A DNA stretch of 33,643 bases from JBFYKJ01 sp041306005 (GTDB lineage Archaea; Altiarchaeota; Altiarchaeia; JAFGQM01): the NCBI GenBank assembly GCA_041306005.1, contig JBFYKJ010000095.1:1-33643 (forward strand), in the 5' to 3' direction. The position numbers and the translations under genes were made by a program. Below are positions 13,576 through 21,458 of this stretch, one piece after another (the stretch's first letter is position 1; each line of letters starts with the position of its first letter). Below the pieces are notes generated by a model that was not told the DNA's origin, ran no database searches, and was given only the letters and a program-made list of their open reading frames with translations.

Positions 13576-15966
13576 ATGCCGCGACCTGAAAGGGACCGGA
13601 GACGGGAAGAGACTTTTCCCAGCGAGCCGGCGCCGTTCAAGCAGCGGCTGTACGGCCAGCTGACCACCCCCGAGGCCGTGGAAGCCGAGGCCCGCGCGGC
13701 GGCGTCCAAAAAGAAGAAGGGCAAGTTCCTCGGGCACGAGAACTTCTATTTCTGGCTTTACGACTTCACAGCGAAGCACTTCGCGAAAAAGGCGCGGAAG
13801 AAATACGAGCTCCCCGAGGCGATTGAGCCGGATGTGCCCGAGACGCTCGGCGACCTCGCCGCAGGGCGGAGGAAAAAGCCCAAGAAGAAAGCCAAGAAGA
13901 AGGAGAAAAAGACTATCTCCAAGGCCTACCACGAGGCATTTGATTTCCTCGGGTGGAAGCTGGACCCGGACATCGTCATGGCGATGCCCAGGGCGGCGGG
14001 CATACTGACGATAATATTTGCAGTGGTCATAGCCGGCGCCATTTACATGGTCATGTCCCAGCCGCCCACATACCCATACGAGTGCGGCGACGGCTACTGC
14101 GATGATAGCCCTGAAGGGGTGGAAGAGACTCCGACATCCTGCCCGAAAGACTGCGACACCAATCTCGGCGCTGTGAAATACGGTTACCCTTTGGCCACCA
14201 CGAGCCCACTGCTGCTCCTGTTCATAATGTTCATCCCGATCTTCTTGACCCTTGCAATGGTCACATACGTCCAGAAGTACCCGGTCAGCGCAGCCAACGG
14301 CGAGAAGATGCGGGCGCTGACGTACGTGCCGGAGATGCTCAACTACCTTGTCATGCAGATGAGGCTGCAGCCGAACCTTGAAAGGGCGGTCGACTTCGCG
14401 GCCGAGCACGGGGAAGGGCGCATCGCGGAAGAGTTCCGCGAGCTCCTTTGGAAGAACCGCATCGGGATATACAAGAGCATAGAGGAGGGCCTTGACGATA
14501 TGGCCTACCGGTGGGAGCCGTACAGCGAGGAGTTCAAGCACGCGATAACGATGGTGCGCGCGTCGGTCCTCGTCCCGAGCGACGTTGAGCGCGGGATACT
14601 TTACGACAAGGCCATCCAGGACGTCCTTGACTCGACCAAGGAGAAGATGGAGCTGTACGCCCACTCGATGAAGCAGCCGTCCATGTACCTGTTTTACATA
14701 GCGGTCCTCCTTCCGCTGATGATCATCATAATGCTGCCGGTCGCCGCGGCGTTCGCCAACCTGCCGGTGGCGTCGACGCCGATCCTGGTAATGCTCTACA
14801 TAGTGGTGCTCCCGCTGATAACTTTCTTCTACGCCAAGAACGTGCTCTCCAAGAGGCCGGGAGGCTACGTGCCGCCGGAAGTGGCTGACGACAACCCGGA
14901 ACTGCCGAAGAAAGGCATCCTAAGGATACACGGGATGAAGCTGCCTGTAAAGGCAGTCACCGTGATGCTGTGCATATCGATACTCGCGGTCGGGTTCTTC
15001 CTCGAGTCCGCAATAAAGATACCCGAGCAGGAGCTCAAGGACCTGGAGGCCATAAGGCAAAAGACGCTCTCCCAGCCGACGATAATACAATACGTCATCC
15101 CCCTCGCAGTCGCGATACCCGTGGGGTTCTACCTCATCGGCAAGAGCTACAACAAGCGGCAGGTCCAGGACAAGATATTCAAGATGGAGCTGGACTTCAA
15201 GGACGCGATGTACCTCCTCGCGAGCCGGCTCGGCGAGAAGAACCCGCTGGAAGACTCCATATCCTATGTCAAGAAATTCATGCCGGAAAGCAAAGTCGCT
15301 ACCGAGCTTCTCGAGAACGTCGAGAGGAACATCATGGTCATGGGGCTTACGCTGAAGAGCGCGATATTCGACCCGACCTACGGGGCGATGAAGTACGTGC
15401 CGTCGAGGCTGATGGCAAGCTCCTTCAAGATAATGACGGACTCTATAGAGCTCGGCCCGGAGGTCGCCTCGACGTCATTGATATCGGTCTCCGACCAGAT
15501 ACGGAACATACAGAAGATAAACGAGCTGATGAGGAAGCTCCTCGACGACGTGACGGGCATGATGGAGTCTATGGCGAAATTCATAGCCCCGGTGGTTTTG
15601 GGCATAGTCGCGTCCCTGCAGCAGGTGATAATAGCGGTCATCGCGCCCCTCACGGGCGGCGAGGCGACGTCCGACGTGGGCAGCAAGACGGGCACCATGG
15701 CGGTCGAGGGGGCCAAGAGCAGCCTCGGCGGGATATCCACCGGCGCGATGGAGAACATGGCTACCCCATTTGAGTTCCAGCTGATAATCGCCTGTTATAT
15801 CCTGATACTGGTTTCGATACTTGCATACTTCGCCGGGAAGGTGAAATACGGGGACAACAGGACGGCCATAATGATGACGATGGGCAAGACCCTGCCCGTG
15901 TCGACGATAGTCTTCCTTGCGGCACTCTACATGGGCGGCGGGCTCGTCGGAGGCCTTGCCGGGTGA
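13576..15966 (+). CDS. Dual T2SF-domain pilus platform protein (TadC/PilC-like) with a Cys-rich loop
   Basis: 796 residues from the ATG at 13576 (an upstream GTG is in frame but less likely). Platform proteins of this family sit in the membrane and work with an assembly ATPase. A basic N-terminal region (KKPKKKAKKKEKK) precedes TM1 (about 140-160). A loop with C170, C175, C189 and C193 (CGDGYCDD...CPKDC) precedes TM2 (about 209-231). Cytosolic T2SF domain one is about 245-360 (YVPEMLNYLVMQMRLQPNLE), then TMs at 370-392 and 401-420. TMs near 458-478 and 503-522 lead into T2SF domain two (about 530-670), and three TMs end the protein. The Cys loop should lie outside the cell and could form disulfides. 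No ATPase gene is adjacent. Confidence 0.85.
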   Translation: MPRPERDRRREETFPSEPAPFKQRLYGQLTTPEAVEAEARAAASKKKKGKFLGHENFYFWLYDFTAKHFAKKARKKYELPEAIEPDVPETLGDLAAGRRKKPKKKAKKKEKKTISKAYHEAFDFLGWKLDPDIVMAMPRAAGILTIIFAVVIAGAIYMVMSQPPTYPYECGDGYCDDSPEGVEETPTSCPKDCDTNLGAVKYGYPLATTSPLLLLFIMFIPIFLTLAMVTYVQKYPVSAANGEKMRALTYVPEMLNYLVMQMRLQPNLERAVDFAAEHGEGRIAEEFRELLWKNRIGIYKSIEEGLDDMAYRWEPYSEEFKHAITMVRASVLVPSDVERGILYDKAIQDVLDSTKEKMELYAHSMKQPSMYLFYIAVLLPLMIIIMLPVAAAFANLPVASTPILVMLYIVVLPLITFFYAKNVLSKRPGGYVPPEVADDNPELPKKGILRIHGMKLPVKAVTVMLCISILAVGFFLESAIKIPEQELKDLEAIRQKTLSQPTIIQYVIPLAVAIPVGFYLIGKSYNKRQVQDKIFKMELDFKDAMYLLASRLGEKNPLEDSISYVKKFMPESKVATELLENVERNIMVMGLTLKSAIFDPTYGAMKYVPSRLMASSFKIMTDSIELGPEVASTSLISVSDQIRNIQKINELMRKLLDDVTGMMESMAKFIAPVVLGIVASLQQVIIAVIAPLTGGEATSDVGSKTGTMAVEGAKSSLGGISTGAMENMATPFEFQLIIACYILILVSILAYFAGKVKYGDNRTAIMMTMGKTLPVSTIVFLAALYMGGGLVGGLAG

Positions 15967-16056
15967 CGGAAAGACCGGCTTATGGCCCCCTTTGATGTTT
16001 TTATAAGCGGGCGTGATAATACTCTACCCAAACAACCCCTAATAGCAAATAAGGGC

Positions 16057-16096
16057 AAGATTAAACACCCGCAAAAGTAAAACCTAAGATTAAACA
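16057..16096. repeat. 11-bp direct repeat, 29-bp period, before the first pilin-like gene
   Basis: AAGATTAAACA occurs at 16057-16067 and 16086-16096, just upstream of the ATG at 16109. A TATA-like TTTTTATAAG lies farther up at 15998-16007, so both copies would be in the leader or initiation zone. Confidence 0.7.
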
Positions 16097-16108
16097 ACAG
16101 GAGCCAAA

Positions 16109-16573
16109 ATGAATACATTCAGCAACAAAAAGGGCCAGGGCAGCGACACGTTCAAGCTCTTGATAGCCGCGGTCGTAGCCATGGTAATACTGGGCATAGT
16201 GACAGGCGTGTTCCAGAACATATGGAACATGGTCGGAGGGATAACGTGCGTATCTAGCCCCATCGACGAGATGATAACCAAGATACAGAAGGCGCAAGCG
16301 GGCATGGACACGTCGACAGGCGCAATGTGCATGTACGCCGGCGAGACATTCAAGGACACGGCGCTCATCAACAAGATGAACAACCTGGCCAGCGTCTCGT
16401 TCAACTGCAATATGGACTCTGCCGTCTGCAAGCCAGGCGGCCCGATAGACGTCTCCGGGGGCACCACTATAAAGGCCAACTCCGACACGAAGTTCAAGGC
16501 GCTCATATCCTGCACCAAGGCGTCTGGCGCCAGCGGCAACTACGCCTGCGAGATAACGGTGATAAACGTCTAA
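16109..16573 (+). CDS. Class III signal peptide protein (prepilin-like)
   Basis: 154 residues. The N terminus NKKGQGSDTFKLL matches the archaeal class III prepilin signal: a basic residue, Gly, then Gln at the likely cleavage point (after G9), followed directly by a hydrophobic helix (about 16-36). Such proteins are cut by a prepilin peptidase and assemble through the helix. The rest is a soluble head with five Cys (C47, then CMYAG, FNCN, VCKPG, ISCTK, YACE region) and many Thr/Ser/Gly, as in surface pilins. The start has GGAG followed by CCAAA. It is the first of six small prepilin-like genes on this strand. Confidence 0.8.
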   Translation: MNTFSNKKGQGSDTFKLLIAAVVAMVILGIVTGVFQNIWNMVGGITCVSSPIDEMITKIQKAQAGMDTSTGAMCMYAGETFKDTALINKMNNLASVSFNCNMDSAVCKPGGPIDVSGGTTIKANSDTKFKALISCTKASGASGNYACEITVINV

Positions 16574-16583
16574 GCAGGATAAG

Positions 16584-16829
16584 ATGCCGAGTCTCGGGAA
16601 GCTGGGCCAGGGCGAGTCCCTGATAAAGCTCTTGGTCGTCGCGATAATCGCGATAATCGCGATTGCGATAGCCAAGAGCTACTTCCGCGAGACGTCGAAG
16701 ACCACGCAGAGGACCGTCGAGGACATATTCACCCCCGTTTCGTCGACCTCTGCGCGGATTTCTCCCTTCAGTGCCGGTGCGGCTCCCGGAGCCGGCATTT
16801 CAGTTTTATTGGGCCGGGCATTTGCCTGA
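16584..16829 (+). CDS. Small prepilin-like protein
   Basis: 81 residues. The N terminus LGKLGQGESLIKLL has the Gly-Gln-Gly-Glu pattern before a strong hydrophobic helix (about 14-31, VVAIIAIIAIAIA), and the head is only about 50 residues. It looks like a minor pilin or priming subunit. The gene starts 10 nt after the preceding stop, so it is co-transcribed. Its 3' part is Ser/Ala/Gly-rich and overlaps a short direct repeat; the last 20 or so residues may be poorly constrained. Confidence 0.65.
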   Translation: MPSLGKLGQGESLIKLLVVAIIAIIAIAIAKSYFRETSKTTQRTVEDIFTPVSSTSARISPFSAGAAPGAGISVLLGRAFA

Positions 16830-16856
16830 TTTCTTGGCCATGCCATTGCCTGATTT
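16822..16856. repeat. 11-bp direct repeat, 24-bp period
   Basis: TTGCCTGATTT occurs at 16822-16832 and 16846-16856, spanning the stop codon of the small pilin-like gene and the gap before 16880. Confidence 0.7.
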
Positions 16857-16879
16857 TACACTTATTGCGACCAGCTAAA

Positions 16880-17428
16880 ATGGACTCCCGCGGTTATGCC
16901 GAAGGCCCGTTCCAGCTCTTCATAGGCATAGTGGTATTCGGCATGGCGCTCGTGATAGGCGCGTACCTGTTCAACATGGTGAACTGCTGGAAGTGCGACG
17001 AGATGCTCAAGATAGAGGCCACGGACTTGCGCGAGGCCATAACGAGCATAGGGAAGGGCGACATAAACAGCAGGTCCAACGTGATAATAGAGATCGAGAG
17101 CCTGGGCTCGTGCGCGAAGGGGATATTCATACGGAAGGTCTCGGCGGCGAGCGCGCAGAGCTGCAGGTCATTTTGCCCCAACCACCCGAACGACTGCTGG
17201 GTGATAATGACCGAGAGCGGCTGCAGCGGGGATTTTGACGTGAACTGCATCGACATCAGCGGCGACACCTATTTGGATATGACAGACCCCGACCTGTTCA
17301 GCTCGATAAAAGACCCCTCGAACCAGTGGAAGGACGGCTCGGTCGGCCTGCTCCGCACGATAAACGTCCAGATAGAGAAGACAGGCCCGGCGGAGATAAC
17401 GATAGGCAAGCCCGGGTCGGGGCTGTGA
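16880..17428 (+). CDS. Cys-rich prepilin-like surface protein
   Basis: 182 residues from the ATG at 16880 (a TTG five codons earlier is in frame). The N terminus MDSRGYAEGPFQLF has Arg-Gly and a Glu before a hydrophobic helix (about 11-31), a prepilin-like arrangement lacking the Gln. The head contains at least eight Cys (C36, C39, C78, C95, C99, C106, C115, C123), suggesting disulfides and an extracytoplasmic location. No family recognised. The ATG follows GCTAAA, as for several neighbours. Confidence 0.7.
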   Translation: MDSRGYAEGPFQLFIGIVVFGMALVIGAYLFNMVNCWKCDEMLKIEATDLREAITSIGKGDINSRSNVIIEIESLGSCAKGIFIRKVSAASAQSCRSFCPNHPNDCWVIMTESGCSGDFDVNCIDISGDTYLDMTDPDLFSSIKDPSNQWKDGSVGLLRTINVQIEKTGPAEITIGKPGSGL

Positions 17429-17471
17429 CCCGGCGATCAGGATAACCGGCGCCGCAAGGCGCATAAACAAA

Positions 17472-18029
17472 ATGGACCGAAAAGGCATGTACGAGTTCAT
17501 ACTCACGAAGAGCGTCATGCTGATATTCATCCTGGGCCTTGTCGGGATATTCTACTCGCTCTACAACACCCTTAACATGGACAGCGCGGAGGACATAGCG
17601 GACTCCGAGGCCTCCCGCCTGGCCAAGCAGATAGACGACATAATAGGCTTTAAGGGCGTTGGCAACACCGCCACGGTGAACCTGAAGAGGTACCTGATGG
17701 TGGGCAAGGAGTCCGTCCCATATAGCCTAACGGTGCAACAGAACGGCCAGATGATCATACGGCTTGAGCGGTACCCCTACGACAACATAACCGGCATAAA
17801 CCGGTTTGGCCTGGCCCTTACTAAGTCAACCAAGGTCCCGAGCAGCGATTCGATAACCTGCACCTGGTCGGACATTGAGAACGGGGCGTCGATCATAGTC
17901 ACCAAAACCAACGAATATTCCTATTCCACCAAGGACGAGAAGTTTTATTACACCGTCACCGTTAAATTAGACGCATCGGAGTCCTGCCACGAGCAGATGG
18001 TGTTCGAGCAGACCTTCGAGGAGAATTGA
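17472..18029 (+). CDS. Prepilin-like single-pass protein
   Basis: 185 residues. MDRKGMYEF precedes a hydrophobic helix at about 13-31 (KSVMLIFILGLVGIFYSLY): Lys-Gly, one residue, then an acidic residue two later, similar to a prepilin cleavage site but with Met-Tyr instead of Gln. The head is beta-rich in appearance (alternating YSLTVQQNGQMIIRLERY, YYTVTVKLDA) with two Cys (TCTW and ESCH). The ATG follows AACAAA. The next gene starts two bases after this stop. Confidence 0.7.
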   Translation: MDRKGMYEFILTKSVMLIFILGLVGIFYSLYNTLNMDSAEDIADSEASRLAKQIDDIIGFKGVGNTATVNLKRYLMVGKESVPYSLTVQQNGQMIIRLERYPYDNITGINRFGLALTKSTKVPSSDSITCTWSDIENGASIIVTKTNEYSYSTKDEKFYYTVTVKLDASESCHEQMVFEQTFEEN

Positions 18030-18031
18030 GA

Positions 18032-18541
18032 ATGTCGGCAAAGACCAATTCGAGCGGGTCGCTCAGGCTTGGCAGGAAGGGCCAGGGCGACTTTTTGAGC
18101 GGCGACATCCCCTCCATAATACTTATAGTGGTCAGCATAGGCTTCTTCATATCCTCCGTCTACCTTGCCAACCAGCAGTTCAGCGCGGGCAAGACGAGGA
18201 TAGACATGGAGGCCGCCCTTGTCGATGCCGCGTCATCGTTCCTAAAGGAGAATGCCAAGATAAAACCCGGGGACCTTAGCAGGGACTCCGAGTTCTGGAC
18301 CCTGCGCATGGAGAAGCTCGTGAGCAGCTACCAGGTCGAGGTTTATGCTGAGCTGACGGCGCTGGACGAGTCGTCGCCGGTCTGCACCCGCCCCCGCGAG
18401 GAAGGGTGCAGTTCGGGCAAGCCGCCGCCGGCCGGGGCGGAAAGCTTGTCGAAGCGCTTCCCGATAGCGCTGAAGGTAGGCGCGACGGACCTTGAGGTCT
18501 ACCCGGCGCTCATGAGAGTAACCGTGTACAAGCCCAGCTGA
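18032..18541 (+). CDS. Class III signal peptide protein (prepilin-like)
   Basis: 169 residues from the ATG at 18032; a TTG two codons earlier overlaps the previous stop and is less likely. LRLGRKGQGDFLSGD carries a clear KGQ signal (G17-Q18), followed by a hydrophobic helix (about 26-45, PSIILIVVSIGFFISSVYLA). The head has two Cys in VCTRPREEGC. It sits two bases after the preceding gene, so translation is probably coupled. Confidence 0.75.
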   Translation: MSAKTNSSGSLRLGRKGQGDFLSGDIPSIILIVVSIGFFISSVYLANQQFSAGKTRIDMEAALVDAASSFLKENAKIKPGDLSRDSEFWTLRMEKLVSSYQVEVYAELTALDESSPVCTRPREEGCSSGKPPPAGAESLSKRFPIALKVGATDLEVYPALMRVTVYKPS

Positions 18542-18552
18542 CGGGCGCGTGC

Positions 18553-18598
18553 AAGAGGCATACGCGGATTAAGAGGCATATAAATGGCAAGAGGCATA
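18553..18598. repeat. Three-copy repeat, 18-bp period, spanning a start codon
   Basis: AAGAGGCATA occurs at 18553-18562, 18571-18580 and 18589-18598. The third copy lies inside the first codons of the 18584 gene (M-A-R-G-I-Q), and AAGAGGC appears once more just after it. Confidence 0.88.
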
Positions 18599-19195
18599 CA
18601 AGAGGCGGCCAAAGGGCCGGGGGCGGGCCGCATGGGCTCGAAGGGCCAGGCCGAGATAATGGACGGCCTGATACTGATGCTCATAGCCGCGACCTGCGCG
18701 GTGGTATTGCTGAGCATATCCGCAAACTACGGCTCGACGCCCATAGGAATCTACGAGGACACCTATGCCGACAAGCTCGCGCAGAACACGCTCCTTTCGC
18801 TCTATCACATAACCTACCTGAAGGACTCGTCGTCGCAGGACTACCGGAAGTCTATAATGGTCGCAGTCTCGCGCGAGCTCTCGGACGGGAACACCAACCT
18901 GCGCGAGTCCGCCGACCCGGCGGTGCAGTACCTGAAGGAAATACTTGCCGCGTATCACGAGAACCTGGGCTGGCACTTCAGCTTCGCCCTGCTGGAGGGC
19001 TCAAAAAAGCTCGGCGAGTCGATAATCTCATCAGACACGGACATAGTCAGCGAGGAGACGTTCGCCGCGAAAGTCGGCAGCCCGAGGTGCGCGTCATCCG
19101 CCCTCACGTACCCAAACAAGGCCGGATGCACTGTAGGCGGCGAGGCGGGCAACATGTGCTACGCGATGTTCAACATCTGCACCTGGCAGCCGTAG
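18584..19195 (+). CDS. Class III signal peptide protein (prepilin-like)
   Basis: 203 residues from the ATG at 18584. GSKGQAEIMDG (K20-G21-Q22) is a clear class III signal with Glu two residues after Gln, followed by a hydrophobic helix (about 28-46). The N terminus before the signal is unusually long (about 20 residues) and built from the 18-bp repeat; Met17 (codon at 18632) gives a more typical short signal and may be the true start. The head contains helical segments and four Cys near the C terminus (RCASS, GCTVG, MCYA, ICTW). Last gene of the cluster. Confidence 0.75.
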   Translation: MARGIQEAAKGPGAGRMGSKGQAEIMDGLILMLIAATCAVVLLSISANYGSTPIGIYEDTYADKLAQNTLLSLYHITYLKDSSSQDYRKSIMVAVSRELSDGNTNLRESADPAVQYLKEILAAYHENLGWHFSFALLEGSKKLGESIISSDTDIVSEETFAAKVGSPRCASSALTYPNKAGCTVGGEAGNMCYAMFNICTWQP

Positions 19196-19212
19196 ATAAG
19201 GGTTTCTAGGCT

Positions 19213-19304
19213 GTCTTGCATAAGGGGTGCTTGGCAGGTCTTGCATAAGGGATTCTAAGGAAGTCTTCGGTCCTGTATTAGAAAGCCTTCGGCCCTGTGT
19301 TAGA
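19213..19304. repeat. Two adjacent short duplications between convergent genes
   Basis: GTCTTGCATAAGGG occurs at 19213-19226 and 19238-19251 (period 25). CTTCGGYCCTGTRTTAGA occurs at 19265-19282 and 19287-19304 (period 22, two mismatches). Together they fill the 137-nt gap between the last pilin-like gene and the convergent 679-residue gene. Confidence 0.85.
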
Positions 19305-19332
19305 TATGCTTGGCAAGCGCCCGCTATGCGCC

Positions 19333-21372
19333 CTACTGCCGCCTCTTCATCGCGAACTCCTCGCTGCAGTGCGGGCATTTGTATTTGACAAAGCCCTCAG
19401 ACCCCTCCACCGCCGACGCGCAGTTCGAGCACAGCGGCTTGCCGCAGTTCGAGCAGTAGACTATCGACGTGCCCTTCTTGCCGCAGTTCGGGCAGCCCTT
19501 CTTCGTCTCGCCGACGTCCACGAACATCCCGTCGAACTGCGTTGACTCCAGACCCTGGCTCAGGTCCTCAAGGTTGCCGAGGCCCCCCAAGCCCTCGCCG
19601 AGCCCGCCGAGGTCTCCCAAGCCCATCCCGGCCTCGTCAAACGACATGTCCTTTTCGAACAGCTCTATGCCCCCGCCGGCCGGCGCAGCAGCGGCAGGGA
19701 ACATGCCCCCGGCCGCGGCAGGTTTGGCATCTTCAGCCTCCTTTGCCGGCTCTTCCTCGTACCACTTTGCACCCGTCTTGCCCTTTTCCTCCCTCTTAGG
19801 CTCGACTAGCTGCTGCCTTACGTCGCCTATCATCGCGCTGAGCAGGTCCTCGCCCTCGCCCCTTGGCCTGCCGTGCTTGCGCCCTTCGGCCGCGAAGGCG
19901 GCCTCTCGCGAGATGCCGGATTCTGGCAGTTTTGTTTCTTCCCTGCCGCCGTGCTTCCTGCCGGGTTTCCCGGCTTCAGCCCCTTCCCTCATGGACTTCA
20001 GCGCCTCTGTTATCTCCATGACGTCCTCTCCGACGTACGGGCCTTCTTCGGCCACTTGTTGGCTCTCCCCCAGCCTTTCTTTCAACTGGTCCAGCAGCTC
20101 TTGGGTCCTGTCAGCCTTGCTTGCGGTCGTTTGCTTCAGTTTCCTCTCGAGTTCGCCCATCAGCTCATCGCTCTCTGCGGCTTTTGGAGCCTTGGCCGCC
20201 GCTCCGGCAGCCGCGCGCCCTTTTGCCGCCTCCGCCCGGCCCGCGACGACCATATCACGCAGCTTTGACGTTATCTCCGCCTCGCGCAGCCTTCTCGCTT
20301 CGGCATCCTTAGCAGTCTCAGCGGTTTCCCCCCCGCCCGGAACATTGGCCTCTTCGGCTCCCCCGGCTTCCGCCCCGCGCTTGAATATCCCGGTGAACCT
20401 GCCCGTTAGCGGCTTCTTCCCGGCCGGTTTTTCGGCGACAGGTGCGCCTTCCCTACCCCCCGGGAGTATCCTTCCAAATAAACCTCCAAGCCCTTTTCTC
20501 TCCACCACCTCTTCCTCGCCTGGCGCAGCCTCTCCCGCCCCTTTCGCTGCTTCGGCCGCCCGAACCCTCTGTTCTATCCCTGCGGCCCCGGCTCTTGCGG
20601 CTTTCGTTTTCTCGGCTTCAAAAGCCTGGATCTCGTTGGCTCTCCTGGCGGCCTCGAGTGCGCCGGCTTTTGCGGCTTCTGCCGCCTCAGTTTTTGCAGC
20701 CTCCGCATCTTTCACCTTCTCAAAGGAGATGGCCTTGCCAAGCTCAAACAGGGTTTCCCTCCGTTCCTCCTTAAGCCTTACTGCGGGGAGTGTTTTTGTG
20801 GGCAGCTCTATCTGCTCCCTTGCGATGAACTTTTGCATCTCCTCGCCGCCCATTCCGCGCTCCTTGGCGACGGACATCCGTATCTTCTGGAGGAGCGGCT
20901 TCACGTCGGTGTCCTCCTTAAGCATGCCTTCGAGCTCCGTCGTTATCCTGTGTATGTCCCGCTCCCTGGTGTCCTGCTTGGCCTTTGCAATCTCCTTGTC
21001 TATGCTGTACCTGATGACCTGTTTGGGTATGCCGACGACTGTCATGTTCCTGCGCCGCAGGACGAAGAAATCGACTATCGAGGCGTTGATGACAAAGACC
21101 CCCAGGAAGAGCACCATCATGAAGACGGCGTTCCCCTCGGAGTCGAACCACACCGGCGTCGCACCGAAGGGCGAATACATGGGCACCACGGCCTCGCTGA
21201 CGGCTATCGCCGCCGCCGGGACATATGCCGCCAGGCCGAAGACTATCGCGATGGTCCATCTCCTCGACTTTATGAACGTCTTGACGTCGGGGTAGATATA
21301 GTTCAGGCCGAACTTGGCGAGCACCGGGCTGACGGACAGTACAGCCAGGTACATCAGGTAGGCTGCGGTCAT
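19333..21372 (-). CDS. Three-TM protein with a long Ala/Glu/Lys-rich region and C-terminal eight-Cys zinc domain
   Basis: 679 residues, no single family recognised. TMs at about 3-22, 39-60 and 81-102. A charged helical region with possible coiled coil (about 110-290, including KTEAAEAAKAGALEAARRANEIQ) follows. Next is a low-complexity Gly/Ala/Pro/Glu part to about 610, with several short motifs such as KGLGGLFGRILPGG and KPLTGRFTGIFKRG. The C terminus has four CxxC pairs: C627/C630, C640/C643, C648/C651 and C666/C669, enough for two zinc ions. The zinc part is B-box/zinc-ribbon-like (YCSNCGKPLCSNC). It converges with the pilus-like cluster; a scaffold role at the membrane is speculative. UPF0201 lies divergently upstream. 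Confidence 0.75.
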   Translation of the reverse strand: MTAAYLMYLAVLSVSPVLAKFGLNYIYPDVKTFIKSRRWTIAIVFGLAAYVPAAAIAVSEAVVPMYSPFGATPVWFDSEGNAVFMMVLFLGVFVINASIVDFFVLRRRNMTVVGIPKQVIRYSIDKEIAKAKQDTRERDIHRITTELEGMLKEDTDVKPLLQKIRMSVAKERGMGGEEMQKFIAREQIELPTKTLPAVRLKEERRETLFELGKAISFEKVKDAEAAKTEAAEAAKAGALEAARRANEIQAFEAEKTKAARAGAAGIEQRVRAAEAAKGAGEAAPGEEEVVERKGLGGLFGRILPGGREGAPVAEKPAGKKPLTGRFTGIFKRGAEAGGAEEANVPGGGETAETAKDAEARRLREAEITSKLRDMVVAGRAEAAKGRAAAGAAAKAPKAAESDELMGELERKLKQTTASKADRTQELLDQLKERLGESQQVAEEGPYVGEDVMEITEALKSMREGAEAGKPGRKHGGREETKLPESGISREAAFAAEGRKHGRPRGEGEDLLSAMIGDVRQQLVEPKREEKGKTGAKWYEEEPAKEAEDAKPAAAGGMFPAAAAPAGGGIELFEKDMSFDEAGMGLGDLGGLGEGLGGLGNLEDLSQGLESTQFDGMFVDVGETKKGCPNCGKKGTSIVYCSNCGKPLCSNCASAVEGSEGFVKYKCPHCSEEFAMKRRQ

Positions 21373-21429
21373 ATAGTTTATATTCCATGTGGCTCAATAA
21401 AAAGGGAGAATAGGCCCGCTGGGCGGCCC

Positions 21430-21439
21430 TTTAAAAGGT
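21430..21439 (+). promoter_or_regulatory. TATA-like element before UPF0201
   Basis: CTTTAAAAGG ends 19 nt before the ATG at 21459, which implies a leaderless transcript. Confidence 0.5.
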
Positions 21440-21458
21440 CCTTGCGGGCGCCTGCAAG

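Noticed and set aside
13426..14664. Minus-strand frame of over 400 codons
   Set aside because: Antisense to the T2SF protein and the hairpin element; His/Arg/Leu-rich shadow.
19469..21295. Plus-strand frame of 608 codons
   Set aside because: Ser/Ala/Pro-rich shadow of the 679-residue gene, which has TMs and a zinc domain in the opposite frame.
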